A DNA stretch of 64,000 bases from Pirellulaceae bacterium (lineage in GTDB: Bacteria; Planctomycetota; Planctomycetia; Pirellulales; Pirellulaceae), in NCBI GenBank assembly GCA_026004775.1, contig BPJU01000003.1:124001-188000 (forward strand), read 5' to 3'. The notes under the pieces were generated by a model. It worked only from the letters and a program-made list of their open reading frames with translations. It had not been told where the DNA came from and did not search any database. A program made the translations under genes and the position numbers. Position 1 is the first letter of the stretch. Every line of letters begins with the position of its first letter. Shown in pieces: positions 25,062 to 34,104 of this stretch.

Positions 25062-26411
25062 ATGGCGTGGCTCGATCCGCCCGAATGTACTGCGGCGCGC
25101 GACGCGCTTCAGCAAGGCAATGCCGTCGAAGCGGCTCGGTTGCTGTTGGCCTCCCGGTACCCTCACCATCGCGCTGTCCGCAAATTGAAACTCGAGGTCA
25201 GCGGGCGACTGGTTCAAATGGCCGAACAACAGGTCCAGGAGGGGCAGTGGGAAGCGGCACGCGGTTCGATCGAATTAGCTGCCCAGTGTGCGGCCTTGGA
25301 AGGGAAGGCCCTCGAGTTGCAACGGCGGATTGCCGAGGCGTCTCGGGCACGGCAACAGCGGGAAGCGTGGTTGAGCGAAAAACTGCGAGAAGCCCAGCAG
25401 CTTGCCGATTCGGGGCAATTGCAATCGGCCATCGACCTGTTGGCGCAATTGGGCAATTATGAGCCGGTAACTCAGTTGCGAGTGGCGATCGAGCAGCGAC
25501 TTTCCCAGTTCCGTAGGCATGTCGAGGCCTGCCGGCAGTCGCTGGAGCGGGGCGAGCCGGTGGCGGCTCATCGACATTGGCGGAAAGCTAAAGAAGTTAT
25601 CCCGGACGACCCGGAACTGGCGGAATTGGCCGCCGGGATTGCTCGTCGCATGGCGACATCATCGGCGGCTGAGCCGCAACGGTCGGGCCTTCCCATCAAG
25701 GATCGAGCACAGCGATGGGTGCTCGACAGGCTAGGTCTGGTCGTCTCCAGCGGCGAGGTGTGTATCGGCACACCACGGGCCGAAGGGGTTCATGTTCCCA
25801 TTATGGGACCGATCCACAATCGCCACGCCGTATTGCTGCGAGATCGGGATAGTTGGCAAATAGCGGTGGCACACGATCGGCAAGGGCGGCCGTGTCCGGT
25901 GTCGGTCAATGGGCGCCCCATTGAGACACTCTTTCGCCTGAGCGACGGTGATATTGTTCAGCTAGGCGAGTGTAGTTGGGGTTGGCGATTCAGTTTGCCC
26001 GTCCCGGGTTCCGCGACAGCCGTGCTGGAACCGATTTCCGGCAGCCGCCCTATGATCTGGACAGCGTATGGTTCGCCGGTTTCTCGCGTGGTGTTGATGG
26101 ACAAGGAGCTTGTCCTGAAAGCGAATCATCCGGCACATCTGGTTGTATCGGACCTGCCGTGCCAACAGGTGTCATTCGTGTGGCGTGAAGGGCGGCTGCA
26201 ATGGCAGGTCGAGGGAGGTGCAGCCTGGCTGGAGGTGCCCGGCCGGTCCGTCGATCTGGAAGATCGCCAGGTTTATGTTCCCGGCCGGCTGGTTATCGAA
26301 CCCAACATCGACGAGGCCGAATTGTTAGGCCGCGTGGTGGCCGGCTGTCAGCCATCAGAGCAATTGGCGCTCGAGCTATCTGATCCTGCCGCTGGTTTGT
26401 TTCCGAGTTGA
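25062..26411 (+). CDS. FHA-domain protein with helical N-terminus
   Basis: Residues 1-200 are alpha-helical and Gln/Ala/Arg-rich, resembling TPR-like or coiled-coil repeats. Around residues 235-310 an FHA-like fold is visible: 'IGTPRAEGVHVPI' replaces the usual 'IGR' strand, 'NRHAVLLRDRDSWQIAV' follows, and 'SVNGRPI...LSDGDIVQLG' is the phosphopeptide-loop part. FHA domains bind phosphothreonine. The C-terminal 120 residues form another beta-rich part without a recognised motif. The start has GGAG 9 bp upstream. A role in kinase/phosphatase signalling is an inference; a PP2C phosphatase lies elsewhere in the window (44.3 kb) but is not linked. Confidence 0.65.
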   Translation: MAWLDPPECTAARDALQQGNAVEAARLLLASRYPHHRAVRKLKLEVSGRLVQMAEQQVQEGQWEAARGSIELAAQCAALEGKALELQRRIAEASRARQQREAWLSEKLREAQQLADSGQLQSAIDLLAQLGNYEPVTQLRVAIEQRLSQFRRHVEACRQSLERGEPVAAHRHWRKAKEVIPDDPELAELAAGIARRMATSSAAEPQRSGLPIKDRAQRWVLDRLGLVVSSGEVCIGTPRAEGVHVPIMGPIHNRHAVLLRDRDSWQIAVAHDRQGRPCPVSVNGRPIETLFRLSDGDIVQLGECSWGWRFSLPVPGSATAVLEPISGSRPMIWTAYGSPVSRVVLMDKELVLKANHPAHLVVSDLPCQQVSFVWREGRLQWQVEGGAAWLEVPGRSVDLEDRQVYVPGRLVIEPNIDEAELLGRVVAGCQPSEQLALELSDPAAGLFPS

Positions 26412-26527
26412 GGAATCGGCGTTCTTTTCTTGTTGTCTCAGATGATCGGAAGGCTTGCGCCACTTGCTGGCGATGGCGGGTGGCGTCTTCGGCTACGCAA
26501 CTTGCGGACGCCACACGCCGTAATATA

Positions 26528-28323
26528 GTAACCGTTCACGGTTGGTTAGCCGGCAACCGGCGCAGGCCGACCGATGTAAGTCGCTATCGACTCAATGTGC
26601 GCGAGCCATTTCTGGTTGTTCAACTCCTATGGTAATGGCGAAAAGATAAAAGGGGTCAAAATAATACACCATTTTTCAACAATCAATCTTTTGGAGAGTG
26701 CCAAGACTATCCACAGCAGAGAAAGCGCCGGGCGTTGGCCAAACTGGTTCCTCACCGTCTAGGATAAATAGTCGAATGCCCTTGCTGGCGGCAAGTGTAA
26801 AACCCTACTCCCTCTCACCCTTTAGGACGTACAAACGCTCCTCCCTCTCACCCTTTAGGGGGAGGGGGCCGGGGTGAGGGGATTTTTATTATAATGCCAC
26901 CGGATGCACACGGCCAAGGAAAAGTCTCTCCGCAACGATCGCCGAACCAGCATGGCACCAACTGCAAACCCTACTCCCTCTCCCCCTTTAGGGCGAGAAG
27001 GCCGGGGTGAGGGGGCTTTAGCGGGAAAGGGCTGGGTGAGCGGCCTGGCTAATTGCAACGATGGCCAATTACCACTATACCAAACGAAGACATTACCAAT
27101 TTAGCAAAATCTTCACCATACACTTTCCCTCACACTATCACGTATTTTCTGGTGCGCCACGGCTGCTGATAGCCATAACAAGAGCTACGTCGCCATTGCT
27201 TGCCGCCACGGCATCGGCTGCCGCTGGCGGAAACAGTGGCGAAAGCCACAAATTGCTCACCTCTGCTATTGGCTTTCCCAGTTCTCGGTCATGCCCGATA
27301 TTCTGGCTATCGCTATTGCTACTGCCTCTGCGTCGCGCAACACGTCTTCATTCCTAAAGCGCAACACCAGCCAACCCATCCGCTCAATCTTTTTCTATCG
27401 CGTGACGTCTGCTTTTTTCTGTCGCGTGAGGTCTGAATCGTAAACGTCATGGTGGTAACCCCCGTCTAGTTCTACGACAATTCTCTTTTCTATGCAGGTG
27501 AAGTCCACGATGAACGGACCGATGGGGCGTTGCCGCCGAAATCGTAAACCGCAAAGGCGACGGTTGCAAAGCACGTTCCACAACAACCGCTCAGCCTTTG
27601 TTTGACGACCACGTAGTTCGCGCGCATTCCTGATCGACTTTTCCCATCGCTTTGCCATGGAAGGCCCCCGTCGCCAAACTACCCTCCGTGGTGCTGCCGA
27701 ATGAAGAACACGGATTTCGACTCTGCCTGGTCGGCTCTCACCGTCGCCACACGGTCTGCACCTATTTCTAAATCACCTCTTTCGCGCAAAACCCATCACG
27801 TTACGGCTTGCGTTTGCGGGCACTCACGGCGCTGTCAGACCCGACGACAACAGACCCCGTGTAGGCCAAGACCCATCCTCATTTCACCGCTACTACAGGG
27901 AATAACACGAACCCATTTGCTTACGCAGGCAGCGATGACACGCGAACACGTATCTGCTATTTGTGTGGCGCATTATGGCATTGCGGTAGCTGTTCCCTCG
28001 TTTCCCAAAGCCCCCCCTCACCATGACAATCTCCCACCCGCAAGCGGGGGATGGCGTGGGGAGCGCTAGTGTCGCCGTCTTTCTTTATTGCTCGCGTGAC
28101 CCCCTCACGCGGGGGAGAGAGGGCGTGGGTGAGTTTTTTTCCGCAAGCAGGGCGCCGAGCGCATCGTTATTGACGCGCCACCAGCAGCCTGATAAGTCGC
28201 GGTTTGTTTAGCCCAGAACAACGGCCTGGGAGGGAGAAAGCATACGTTCGATTCCCTTGTGGTGCGTGTAGCCAGGCGGCGGGTTCATACGTTTCCGTTT
28301 ACTCTCTGACCGTGAACGGTTAC
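26528..28323. mobile_element. Terminal-inverted-repeat element, copy B, with DUF559 remnant
   Basis: Perfect 14-bp terminal inverted repeats: GTAACCGTTCACGG at 26528-26541 and its exact complement at 28310-28323. The 8-bp flanks GTAATATA (26520-26527) and GCAATGTA (28324-28331) match at 6 of 8, both differences being transitions, as expected for an old target duplication. The left 280 bp and right 190 bp are homologous to element A at 3941-4789. The centre holds several 'CCCTCTCNCCCTTTAGGG...CCGGGGTGAGGG' boxes (near 26807-26880 and 26965-27017) and a minus-strand DUF559 gene remnant. The right half (27659-28020) has no recognisable content. Confidence 0.75.
27266..27658 (-). pseudogene. DUF559 (Vsr-like PD-(D/E)XK) nuclease, with a nonsense codon
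   Basis: The frame reads as a DUF559 endonuclease-like protein of 130 residues, the usual family size, if one TAG at 27395-27397 is ignored. The N-terminal 'LRGRQTKAERLLWNVL', the core 'LRFRRQRPIGPFIVDF' and 'RIVVELDGGYHH' (active-site D and E-x-D intact), and the C-terminal 'MGWLVLRFRNEDVL' past the stop all fit. Just before the stop there is an in-frame 24-bp tandem duplication (ACGCGACAGAAAAAAGCAGA versus ACGCGATAGAAAAAG); the CAG of the first copy is TAG in the second. So duplication then C-to-T inactivation is the simplest history. The gene lies wholly inside element B. Confidence 0.85.
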
Positions 28324-28570
28324 GCAATGTATTACGCAGCGTGTGATCGGTATTTTTCCTGCCCGACTCATCTGCCATGTACCACGGCTGGATTCGCCTG
28401 GGAAGAAGATTTCTGGTAGATTATCGGAAGCCTCGGGCCTCCGTGGATGGAACGACTGAAGAGCGGCGGGCGAAGATATTCAAGTAACGCAGCATGTGCT
28501 GCTGGTGGGAGCGGGATCGTTGCGTTAGGGCCACCCGGCTCTTGCAAGGGCGTCTTTAACGGAATGTCGT

Positions 28571-29224
28571 ATGGATGGCGATCGGACGCGTTTGGAAGCA
28601 GAGCTTACCGAAGCCTTTGTTAGCGGCAGCGCGGAACTGAGACGCTGGCTACAGCAGGCCTTCGAACGGTTGTATGACCAAGCGGACGATATCCTTCACG
28701 ATGCGTTTACCGAGACGTTGAGGCGTATTCGCAGCGAAGGATTCTGCTCCAGCGCAGGTTGGATAACCTATTTGCGTGTGGTAGCTCGCAATCGTGCCAT
28801 TGACCGCCTTCGTTCGTGTGAACGCCGAATTTTCCGTCAGTTGGCAAGCCATAGCACGTCTGGGGATTCGAGTGGCTCCAGCGCCGCGAACCTCGGGGTA
28901 ATGGCTATCGACTCAGAGCCGGGCCCCAGTACGCGGGTCGCCGAGGACGAGCGGCGAAGTCGGCAGGGGATATTGCTGAGCCAGGTGCTGGAAGAATTCT
29001 GCCGATGGTGTGAGAGCAAGTCGAGTCGTCTGCTGATGAAGGAAGCCTACGAGCGTTCTTTGCGAGGCCAGAAGCCATTCGAGATTGCGGCTGCGATGGG
29101 AATTGCTCCCAGTGACGTCTATTCGCTGTTGCACCGCGCGCGAAACTGGATTTTCGATCGCATCCGCCAGGCCGACGTCGAACGCTCCGTGTTCCTCACT
29201 TTGTACGGCCACGGACCGACATGA
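28571..29224 (+). CDS. ECF-type RNA polymerase sigma factor
   Basis: A 217-residue sigma-70 family protein with region 2 ('AFERLYDQADDILHDAFTET', then 'WITYLRVVARNRAIDRLRS') and region 4 ('GQKPFEIAAAMGIAPSDVYSLLHRARNWIF', in parts) as a helix-turn-helix. Region 3 is absent, as in ECF sigma factors. The linker between regions 2 and 4 is long and Ser-rich. The start ATG at 28571 is the first in frame. A small gene with a His/Cys motif follows about 100 bp downstream and may be its regulator. Confidence 0.8.
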   Translation: MDGDRTRLEAELTEAFVSGSAELRRWLQQAFERLYDQADDILHDAFTETLRRIRSEGFCSSAGWITYLRVVARNRAIDRLRSCERRIFRQLASHSTSGDSSGSSAANLGVMAIDSEPGPSTRVAEDERRSRQGILLSQVLEEFCRWCESKSSRLLMKEAYERSLRGQKPFEIAAAMGIAPSDVYSLLHRARNWIFDRIRQADVERSVFLTLYGHGPT

Positions 29225-29321
29225 CTCTTGAACGGCCGCAAGTTGAGCGGGAAGCGCGACAGCGGAGAGGGAGAGTGGTTGCTGGATTGTGGAGCGATTT
29301 CGGGAAGTAGGCGACACTGTG

Positions 29322-29540
29322 ATGAGCGAACCGGATTTACAATTTCGTTCATTTGCCGACGTGGTGCGATGGGTTATCGAGGAGCTTGGGGCGATGTGTC
29401 CCAGTCCTGAGCGGCTGGCCGGGTACTGGGAAAACCCGGGGGCCGTCGAGTACCGCGACATTCGTTATCACGTGGAAGAAGCTGGCTGCCCTATTTGTCG
29501 AGCAGAGCGGCACGCGGTCGATGCCGGCCACCGACAATAA
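29322..29540 (+). CDS. Small His/Cys protein, possible anti-sigma partner
   Basis: A 72-residue protein with 'CPSPERLAGYWENP' and 'HVEEAGCPICRAE'. The H-x5-C-x2-C arrangement is close to, but not identical with, the H-x3-C-x2-C zinc motif of ZAS anti-sigma factors. Placement directly after an ECF sigma gene supports a regulatory pairing, which is an inference. It has no TM helix. ATG 29322 was preferred over 29289 because the conserved-looking part begins after it. Confidence 0.5.
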   Translation: MSEPDLQFRSFADVVRWVIEELGAMCPSPERLAGYWENPGAVEYRDIRYHVEEAGCPICRAERHAVDAGHRQ

Positions 29541-29886
29541 AGTGACTCATGGCAAAACAAACGTCGATGTTCAACGGCGTTAACCTACCACGCGCCAGCG
29601 GCGGTCTCGCACCGCCGGGACGATGATTGATAGCCAGGCTCTCGTGCGTGAATGCTGTTGCATCCCGCGAAGCTGTTTCGGGGGATGTTTTACCATAGAA
29701 ACTACGAACGTTTCGGAAAGGCGCCGAGTTACTCCTTGAGCAATTTTTTCTTGCCGCGCAAGAGTGGTTCGCGCGTGCGGCGCGACGCACGGTGTTTGGT
29801 CACTGTCGTGATCGACCTGGCTGATTTTCTTCGCTTGGTTTAGCGCCGACTTTTGAGGCGACTCCACACAAACAAGCCAATCAGTA
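29541..29886. other. Gap without recognised genes
   Basis: I find no supported gene here. Several short frames run in both directions, but none has a family motif, a good ribosome-binding site or a signal peptide. The segment CACGCGCCAGCGGCGGT near 29590 resembles CGCGCGCCAGCGGCGGT at about 21620, which may be a short dispersed repeat. Confidence 0.4.
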
Positions 29887-30477
29887 TCAAATCCCATGTG
29901 CCGTGCCGTCATACTCGACTTCCATGCGGTGCCGGTATTTTTCGCCAGGACGGTAGCTAACCACATCCGTCTCTTGTACTTCCCAACCCATGGCCGTATC
30001 GAGCACGATGGTAAGCTCACCGGTCTTATTACCAGGATCCGCAGCCCTATACAGCGACACTTTTATTGTCAACCTATCACCATTGGGGGTGGCCGTCTTC
30101 GATATTTCATCGACCTGTTTTAGGCTCCCGGATTCTTGCATGCGCACTTTGCTGGTGAAAATCGTTTCATGCACAAAGGCGCCTTCGGTGCTGAAAGGCG
30201 CCCAGGCGAAGAATCTGCCGGTCATCCGAGCTTCCCCTTCGCGACCGCTGGTCGTTGCCGCCTTTAAGTTAGGCTCCTGCCCCGGGGCACGTACAGCTTT
30301 CCAGAATCCGACTGGCGTCACCAGGATATTGTTCCTTCCGAGGATGCTTCCGGCGATCCTGCCTGGTGATGGATTCCGTAGGACGCCTGTGCAGGCAAGA
30401 ATCTGCGAATCTTGTCGCCATGCCTCGGTTGGGTACGAGGTAACCTTGCGCGCCCCTTCCGAGCCTATGCGAGCCAC
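29887..30477 (-). CDS. Hypothetical protein
   Basis: A 196-residue frame starting at a GTG. The C-terminal 110 residues look like a real beta-rich protein ('ISKTATPNGDRLTIKVSLY', 'GELTIVLDTAMGWEV', 'YRPGEKYRHRMEVEYDG'), whereas the first 50 are less convincing. I recognise no family, signal peptide or TM helix. It stands alone on the minus strand, just downstream of an intergenic repeat (30517-30594). The true start could lie further in. Confidence 0.4.
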   Translation of the reverse strand: MARIGSEGARKVTSYPTEAWRQDSQILACTGVLRNPSPGRIAGSILGRNNILVTPVGFWKAVRAPGQEPNLKAATTSGREGEARMTGRFFAWAPFSTEGAFVHETIFTSKVRMQESGSLKQVDEISKTATPNGDRLTIKVSLYRAADPGNKTGELTIVLDTAMGWEVQETDVVSYRPGEKYRHRMEVEYDGTAHGI

Positions 30478-30516
30478 GGGAATGTCCTGGCGGGGTATGT
30501 GCCGGCAACGATGTTT

Positions 30517-30594
30517 TAGAGCCTGTCAGAACGCCGGTTCGAGCGCCTGTCGATAAGCCGGACCAAGGGCGGCTTTCGGATAGGCAGTTAGTCC
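30517..30594 (+). repeat. Intergenic repeat, copy 2 of 2
   Basis: Homologous to 813-886: it shares 'TTAGAGCCTGTC', 'TAAGCCGGACCAAGGGCGG' and 'GGCAGTTAGT', with scattered substitutions. It lies between two minus-strand genes, in the same orientation as copy 1 relative to the window. No inverted-repeat termini were identified. Confidence 0.6.
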
Positions 30595-30734
30595 GGAGTG
30601 CACCTGCAGCCGACTGTCACAGTACGACAGACGCAGCTCTGGGGCACGTTGTCGGTTGAACCGGCTCAGAGCGTGGTGGTTCGGACCCCCTCGACTGGGC
30701 TTTGGTTTCTTCCGCCCGGTAGTTCTCGCGACGA

Positions 30735-31535
30735 TCAGGCCGAGGCGGCCGAATCGGCCGGGCTGATTCCCTCGGCGATTTCCCGTTCCCATTCGTCAAT
30801 CAGTGGCCAATCCACCGCACACGTGCCGAAATCGGCCATGTGCTTGTACTTTTCCAGACGCGCGATGGTCTGGTCGATGAGCGCATTGTCTTTGCGGAAT
30901 ATCGGGCCGTGGCTGGGCAGAAGCCACTGAACGTCACTGTCACGGATACGCTTGAGGGACTTGATAAAATCCTCGAGGTTGCTTCCGTGGTGAGCATCGA
31001 TCGCACCGACGCAGCCGTCGCGGTAAATGTTGTCGGAACTGAAAAGCAGGTTCCCCATGCGGAAGGAAAGTTGGTTGTCGGTGTGGCCTGGTGTAACCCA
31101 CACTTCCAGCTTGAGGTCTCCCACCGTGACCAGGTCGCCTTCGTTGAGCAGGACCTCAACTTCGACGGGTGGCATTTCCAGGCGGATGCCTTGCGCTTCG
31201 ATTTCTGCCATGGTGCGCAGCTTGTCACCCTTGGCGAGTGTCTGAGCCGCTACGGGGTGGGCTGCCACCGGTGCGCGGAGGATTTGTTTGGCTCGGGCCA
31301 ATCCCTGGATGTGGTCCACATCGGCGTGAGTCGCGATCAACAGCTTGCACTTTGCCAAAGGAAAATCCATCTGCCGGATAAGCTCGATGATTTCGTCGAC
31401 GGTCTCTTCGTAGCCGATGTCTATCAGCAGCCACTCGTCCCGGTCAAACACCAGATACACATTACAGCCCAGGAGTTGTCCGGCCTGGAAGTTCATTTCG
31501 ATAACGTTGGGAAAAATAGGCCGCCGCTCAAGCAT
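30735..31535 (-). CDS. MBL-fold metallo-hydrolase
   Basis: A 266-residue metallo-beta-lactamase fold protein. Metal-site motifs are '[11 protein letters not shown]' (the HxHxDH motif with Asp at the second His), '[12 protein letters not shown]' and 'LLPSHGPIF'; the Asp in '[12 protein letters not shown]' is the bridging ligand. The HxDxDH variant occurs in several MBL subfamilies, so it is probably still a hydrolase. Substrate cannot be inferred. The start ATG at 31535 gives the first beta-strand directly. Confidence 0.85.
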   Translation of the reverse strand: MLERRPIFPNVIEMNFQAGQLLGCNVYLVFDRDEWLLIDIGYEETVDEIIELIRQMDFPLAKCKLLIATHADVDHIQGLARAKQILRAPVAAHPVAAQTLAKGDKLRTMAEIEAQGIRLEMPPVEVEVLLNEGDLVTVGDLKLEVWVTPGHTDNQLSFRMGNLLFSSDNIYRDGCVGAIDAHHGSNLEDFIKSLKRIRDSDVQWLLPSHGPIFRKDNALIDQTIARLEKYKHMADFGTCAVDWPLIDEWEREIAEGISPADSAASA

Positions 31536-31697
31536 GGTCGGCTCCTGTCGGTTCGACTGATTCGTGGCAAGAATCCTGCTTCACACCGGCAGTCAAACTG
31601 CCAATACGCTGGCAGACTAGCCGCGTCGATTGTAAGAGCCGGATCGGCCGATGACAACCGCCGAACTTGCCCCAAAGCTTATCCGGCAGGGAGGCCT

Positions 31698-32546
31698 TCA
31701 GCCATCCCGTTGGGCGATGGCCGCCAAACCTTCCCGGTACGACGGATACCGAAACCGCACGGCCAGTTCTTGCTGCAAGCGCTGGATCGACACGCGCCGG
31801 CTAGCCAGCGACCGTGCTTGGCGAGGATCGTCCGGGTCAGGGGCGATAAACCGTGGAGGTGGTGTGTGAAAGACGCGGGCCACTTCCTCAAGGAAATCGC
31901 GGCGGCGGACCGGATGGCCGTCGGCCACGTTGTACACGCGCGGCACCGGAGCGCTTTGTTCAGCGGCCAGCACGACCTGCACCGCGTCGTACAGATGGAT
32001 CAGATTCAGCCACCCGTCCGGATCGGCAGCCAAGGGCCGCTGCTGCCGAAGATCCTCAAGCCGCGGGACTCTTCCCGGACCGTAAAGACCCGCCATCCGC
32101 AGCACGATCAAACCGGAGGCTACCGGCGACCGGCCCAAAAACTGCTCGGCTTCCCAGCACCAGCGGCTCGTGGTGCGGCGGGGTGCACACGGCGACGACT
32201 CGTCCACCCACGGCTTGTCATCGCCATACACGCCGGTGGAGCTGATGTAAATGAACCGGCGGGGCATGGTGGCACACGAGTCCATCAGCCGCTCTAAAGC
32301 GGGCACATGCCCGGTATGGATCGCTCCGGAAGAAAAACTTACCGCAAACACGATGGTGTCGAACCGCACCGGTTCCGGCCATTTTTCCAGCCCGTACAGA
32401 TCCTGCACCCACACCGCGGCCCCCAGTTGTTCCAGGGCGGCGCGGCGAGCCGGAGTGCGGACCCAAGCGGTCACGGCATGTCCTTCTGCACGCCAGGCCC
32501 GCGCAAGTTCGCTACCCAGATAGCCACAACCGACAATGAGCTTCAT
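31698..32546 (-). CDS. NAD(P)-dependent epimerase/dehydratase-like protein (SDR)
   Basis: An extended short-chain dehydrogenase fold. The N-terminal nucleotide motif reads 'IVGCGYLGSELARAW' (GxGxxG type), and 'FIYISSTGVYGDDKPWVDE' holds the Ser/Thr and Tyr region. This pattern is that of the YeeZ-like branch of SDRs, whose substrate is unknown. I chose ATG 32546 ('MKLIVGCGYLG'); another ATG is 18 bp upstream and the frame is open to 32810. It is divergent from the HtrA-like gene, and the gap of about 270 bp should hold both promoters. Confidence 0.8.
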   Translation of the reverse strand: MKLIVGCGYLGSELARAWRAEGHAVTAWVRTPARRAALEQLGAAVWVQDLYGLEKWPEPVRFDTIVFAVSFSSGAIHTGHVPALERLMDSCATMPRRFIYISSTGVYGDDKPWVDESSPCAPRRTTSRWCWEAEQFLGRSPVASGLIVLRMAGLYGPGRVPRLEDLRQQRPLAADPDGWLNLIHLYDAVQVVLAAEQSAPVPRVYNVADGHPVRRRDFLEEVARVFHTPPPRFIAPDPDDPRQARSLASRRVSIQRLQQELAVRFRYPSYREGLAAIAQRDG

Positions 32547-32820
32547 CCGCAAGTTGGCCTTCATGCATCGGCCGGCACCACCGGCAAAATCCGTACGATC
32601 CACCAGCCGACACGGGTCGGACGCCCATGCCAGGAAGCCTTTTCGATGGGCAGACCGACGAACCTTTTGTAAATTGGTAGGGTTTAACCAACAGGGAGGC
32701 TGCCGGTGGGAGTTTTCGGCGGTGGCCGCCGCCGAAACCGTTGCCAAACGCCGCAGCAAACTTAATGATAAAGGGAGCCTTGCAATAGTCCATCGGGGTG
32801 GCACGCACAAGGAGCAGCAG

Positions 32821-33966
32821 ATGGCGGCCCAGCGGCCTAGTGGGCAAGGGACCGGAGCGATACGAGCGTGGCGCGTGGGGTGGGTCTTGCTGGCGTTGTG
32901 CTGGGCATGGCTCGCCGGCGGCCTGCCATCGAGCTGGGCTCTTCAAGAGACGCACGACGGCCAATCCTCCACCAATGCGCAGGCTACCGAGCCGGATGCG
33001 CCGCCGGTCACCGCTTCCCTCAGCGCCTTGCCGCCTCAGTTGGTGGAGGTGTACGGTAACCGCCGGCCTCCGGAACCCGCAGACTTGCCTCTGATGGATG
33101 CTCACCAGCGCGAGCTGGTGGAGCGCCTGCGACCGTGTGTGGTTGCTCTGCAAATCGGTGATGCCCAAGGAAGTGGCGTGGTGGTTTCACCGGATGGGTT
33201 GATCCTGACCGCGGCCCATGTGGTACAAAGCCCGCGCAGGCCGGTGCGGATCATTTTTGCCGACGGACGGCAAGCTGAAGGCGTGACTTTGGGTATGGAC
33301 CGCGACACGGACGCGGGCATGGTGCGGATCACACGCCGGCGAGGACGTGGCCAGAACGACGCATCCAGTGATCCGTATCCGTATGCCCCCGTCGGAGATT
33401 CCGCGGCATTGGAGCCCGGCCAGTGGGTCTTGGCCCTGGGTCACCCAGGCGGCTACCAGCCCGGACGCAAGCCCGTGGCACGAATCGGACGCGTGCTGTC
33501 GGTGACCGACCATACGATCGTCACCGATGGCCCGCTGGTCGGTGGAGATAGCGGCGGACCGCTCTTTACCATGACCGGCGAAGTGGTGGGCATTCATAGC
33601 CGCATCGGCCGCTCCCTGTCAGCCAATATGCACGTGGCTACCAAGAGCTTTCAGGCAAACTGGGATCGCCTGGTGGCCGGCGAGATTTGGGGTGAAGTAC
33701 CTCGAGGAGCACCCTATATCGGCGTACGCGGCGACCCGGATGTCGAAGAAGCCCGGATTGCCGAGGTCGAACCAGGCCAGCCCGCCGACAAGGCGGGAAT
33801 CCAGGTCGGTGATGTGGTGGTGAAATTCGACGGCCAAGAGGTCAAAACGTTCAGCGACTTGGCTAAACTGGTATCGGAATGTGAGCCAGGAGAAGTCGTG
33901 AAAGTTGTTGTCCGGCGGGGCGAGGAACTCGTGGAGCTGGAGTTAGTAATCGGGAGGCGACGTTAG
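32821..33966 (+). CDS. HtrA/DegP-like serine protease with one PDZ domain
   Basis: The start at 32821 is preceded by AAGGAG and gives a signal sequence ('WRVGWVLLALCWAWLAGGL'). The trypsin-like domain has all three catalytic positions: 'LILTAAHVV' (His), 'DRDTDAGMV' (Asp) and 'GGDSGGPLF' (Ser). A single C-terminal PDZ domain follows ('PYIGVRGDPD', 'KAGIQVGDVVVKFDGQEV'). Such envelope proteases degrade or refold damaged proteins. A degenerate homologue follows about 140 bp downstream on the same strand; the pair may work together. Confidence 0.9.
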   Translation: MAAQRPSGQGTGAIRAWRVGWVLLALCWAWLAGGLPSSWALQETHDGQSSTNAQATEPDAPPVTASLSALPPQLVEVYGNRRPPEPADLPLMDAHQRELVERLRPCVVALQIGDAQGSGVVVSPDGLILTAAHVVQSPRRPVRIIFADGRQAEGVTLGMDRDTDAGMVRITRRRGRGQNDASSDPYPYAPVGDSAALEPGQWVLALGHPGGYQPGRKPVARIGRVLSVTDHTIVTDGPLVGGDSGGPLFTMTGEVVGIHSRIGRSLSANMHVATKSFQANWDRLVAGEIWGEVPRGAPYIGVRGDPDVEEARIAEVEPGQPADKAGIQVGDVVVKFDGQEVKTFSDLAKLVSECEPGEVVKVVVRRGEELVELELVIGRRR

Positions 33967-34104
33967 ACCGGCGGCTCGGGCGACCAACTCACGCGTGTCG
34001 CACCGACCACGAGCTGACTTATCCGGTAATCGGTTGGTAAATCGGTATTCGGGCAGTGGGCCGGCAACGAACCATGGCCCGGGTGGCATTTGGGGAGGTA
34101 GATT

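Noticed and set aside
27395-27658. DUF559 gene as a short intact CDS of 87 aa
   Set aside because: The family is about 120-130 residues and the missing C-terminus follows in the same frame, so a nonsense mutation is the better reading.
29580-30020. Minus-strand frame of 146 codons
   Set aside because: Overlaps a better-supported frame (29887-30477) and has no motif.
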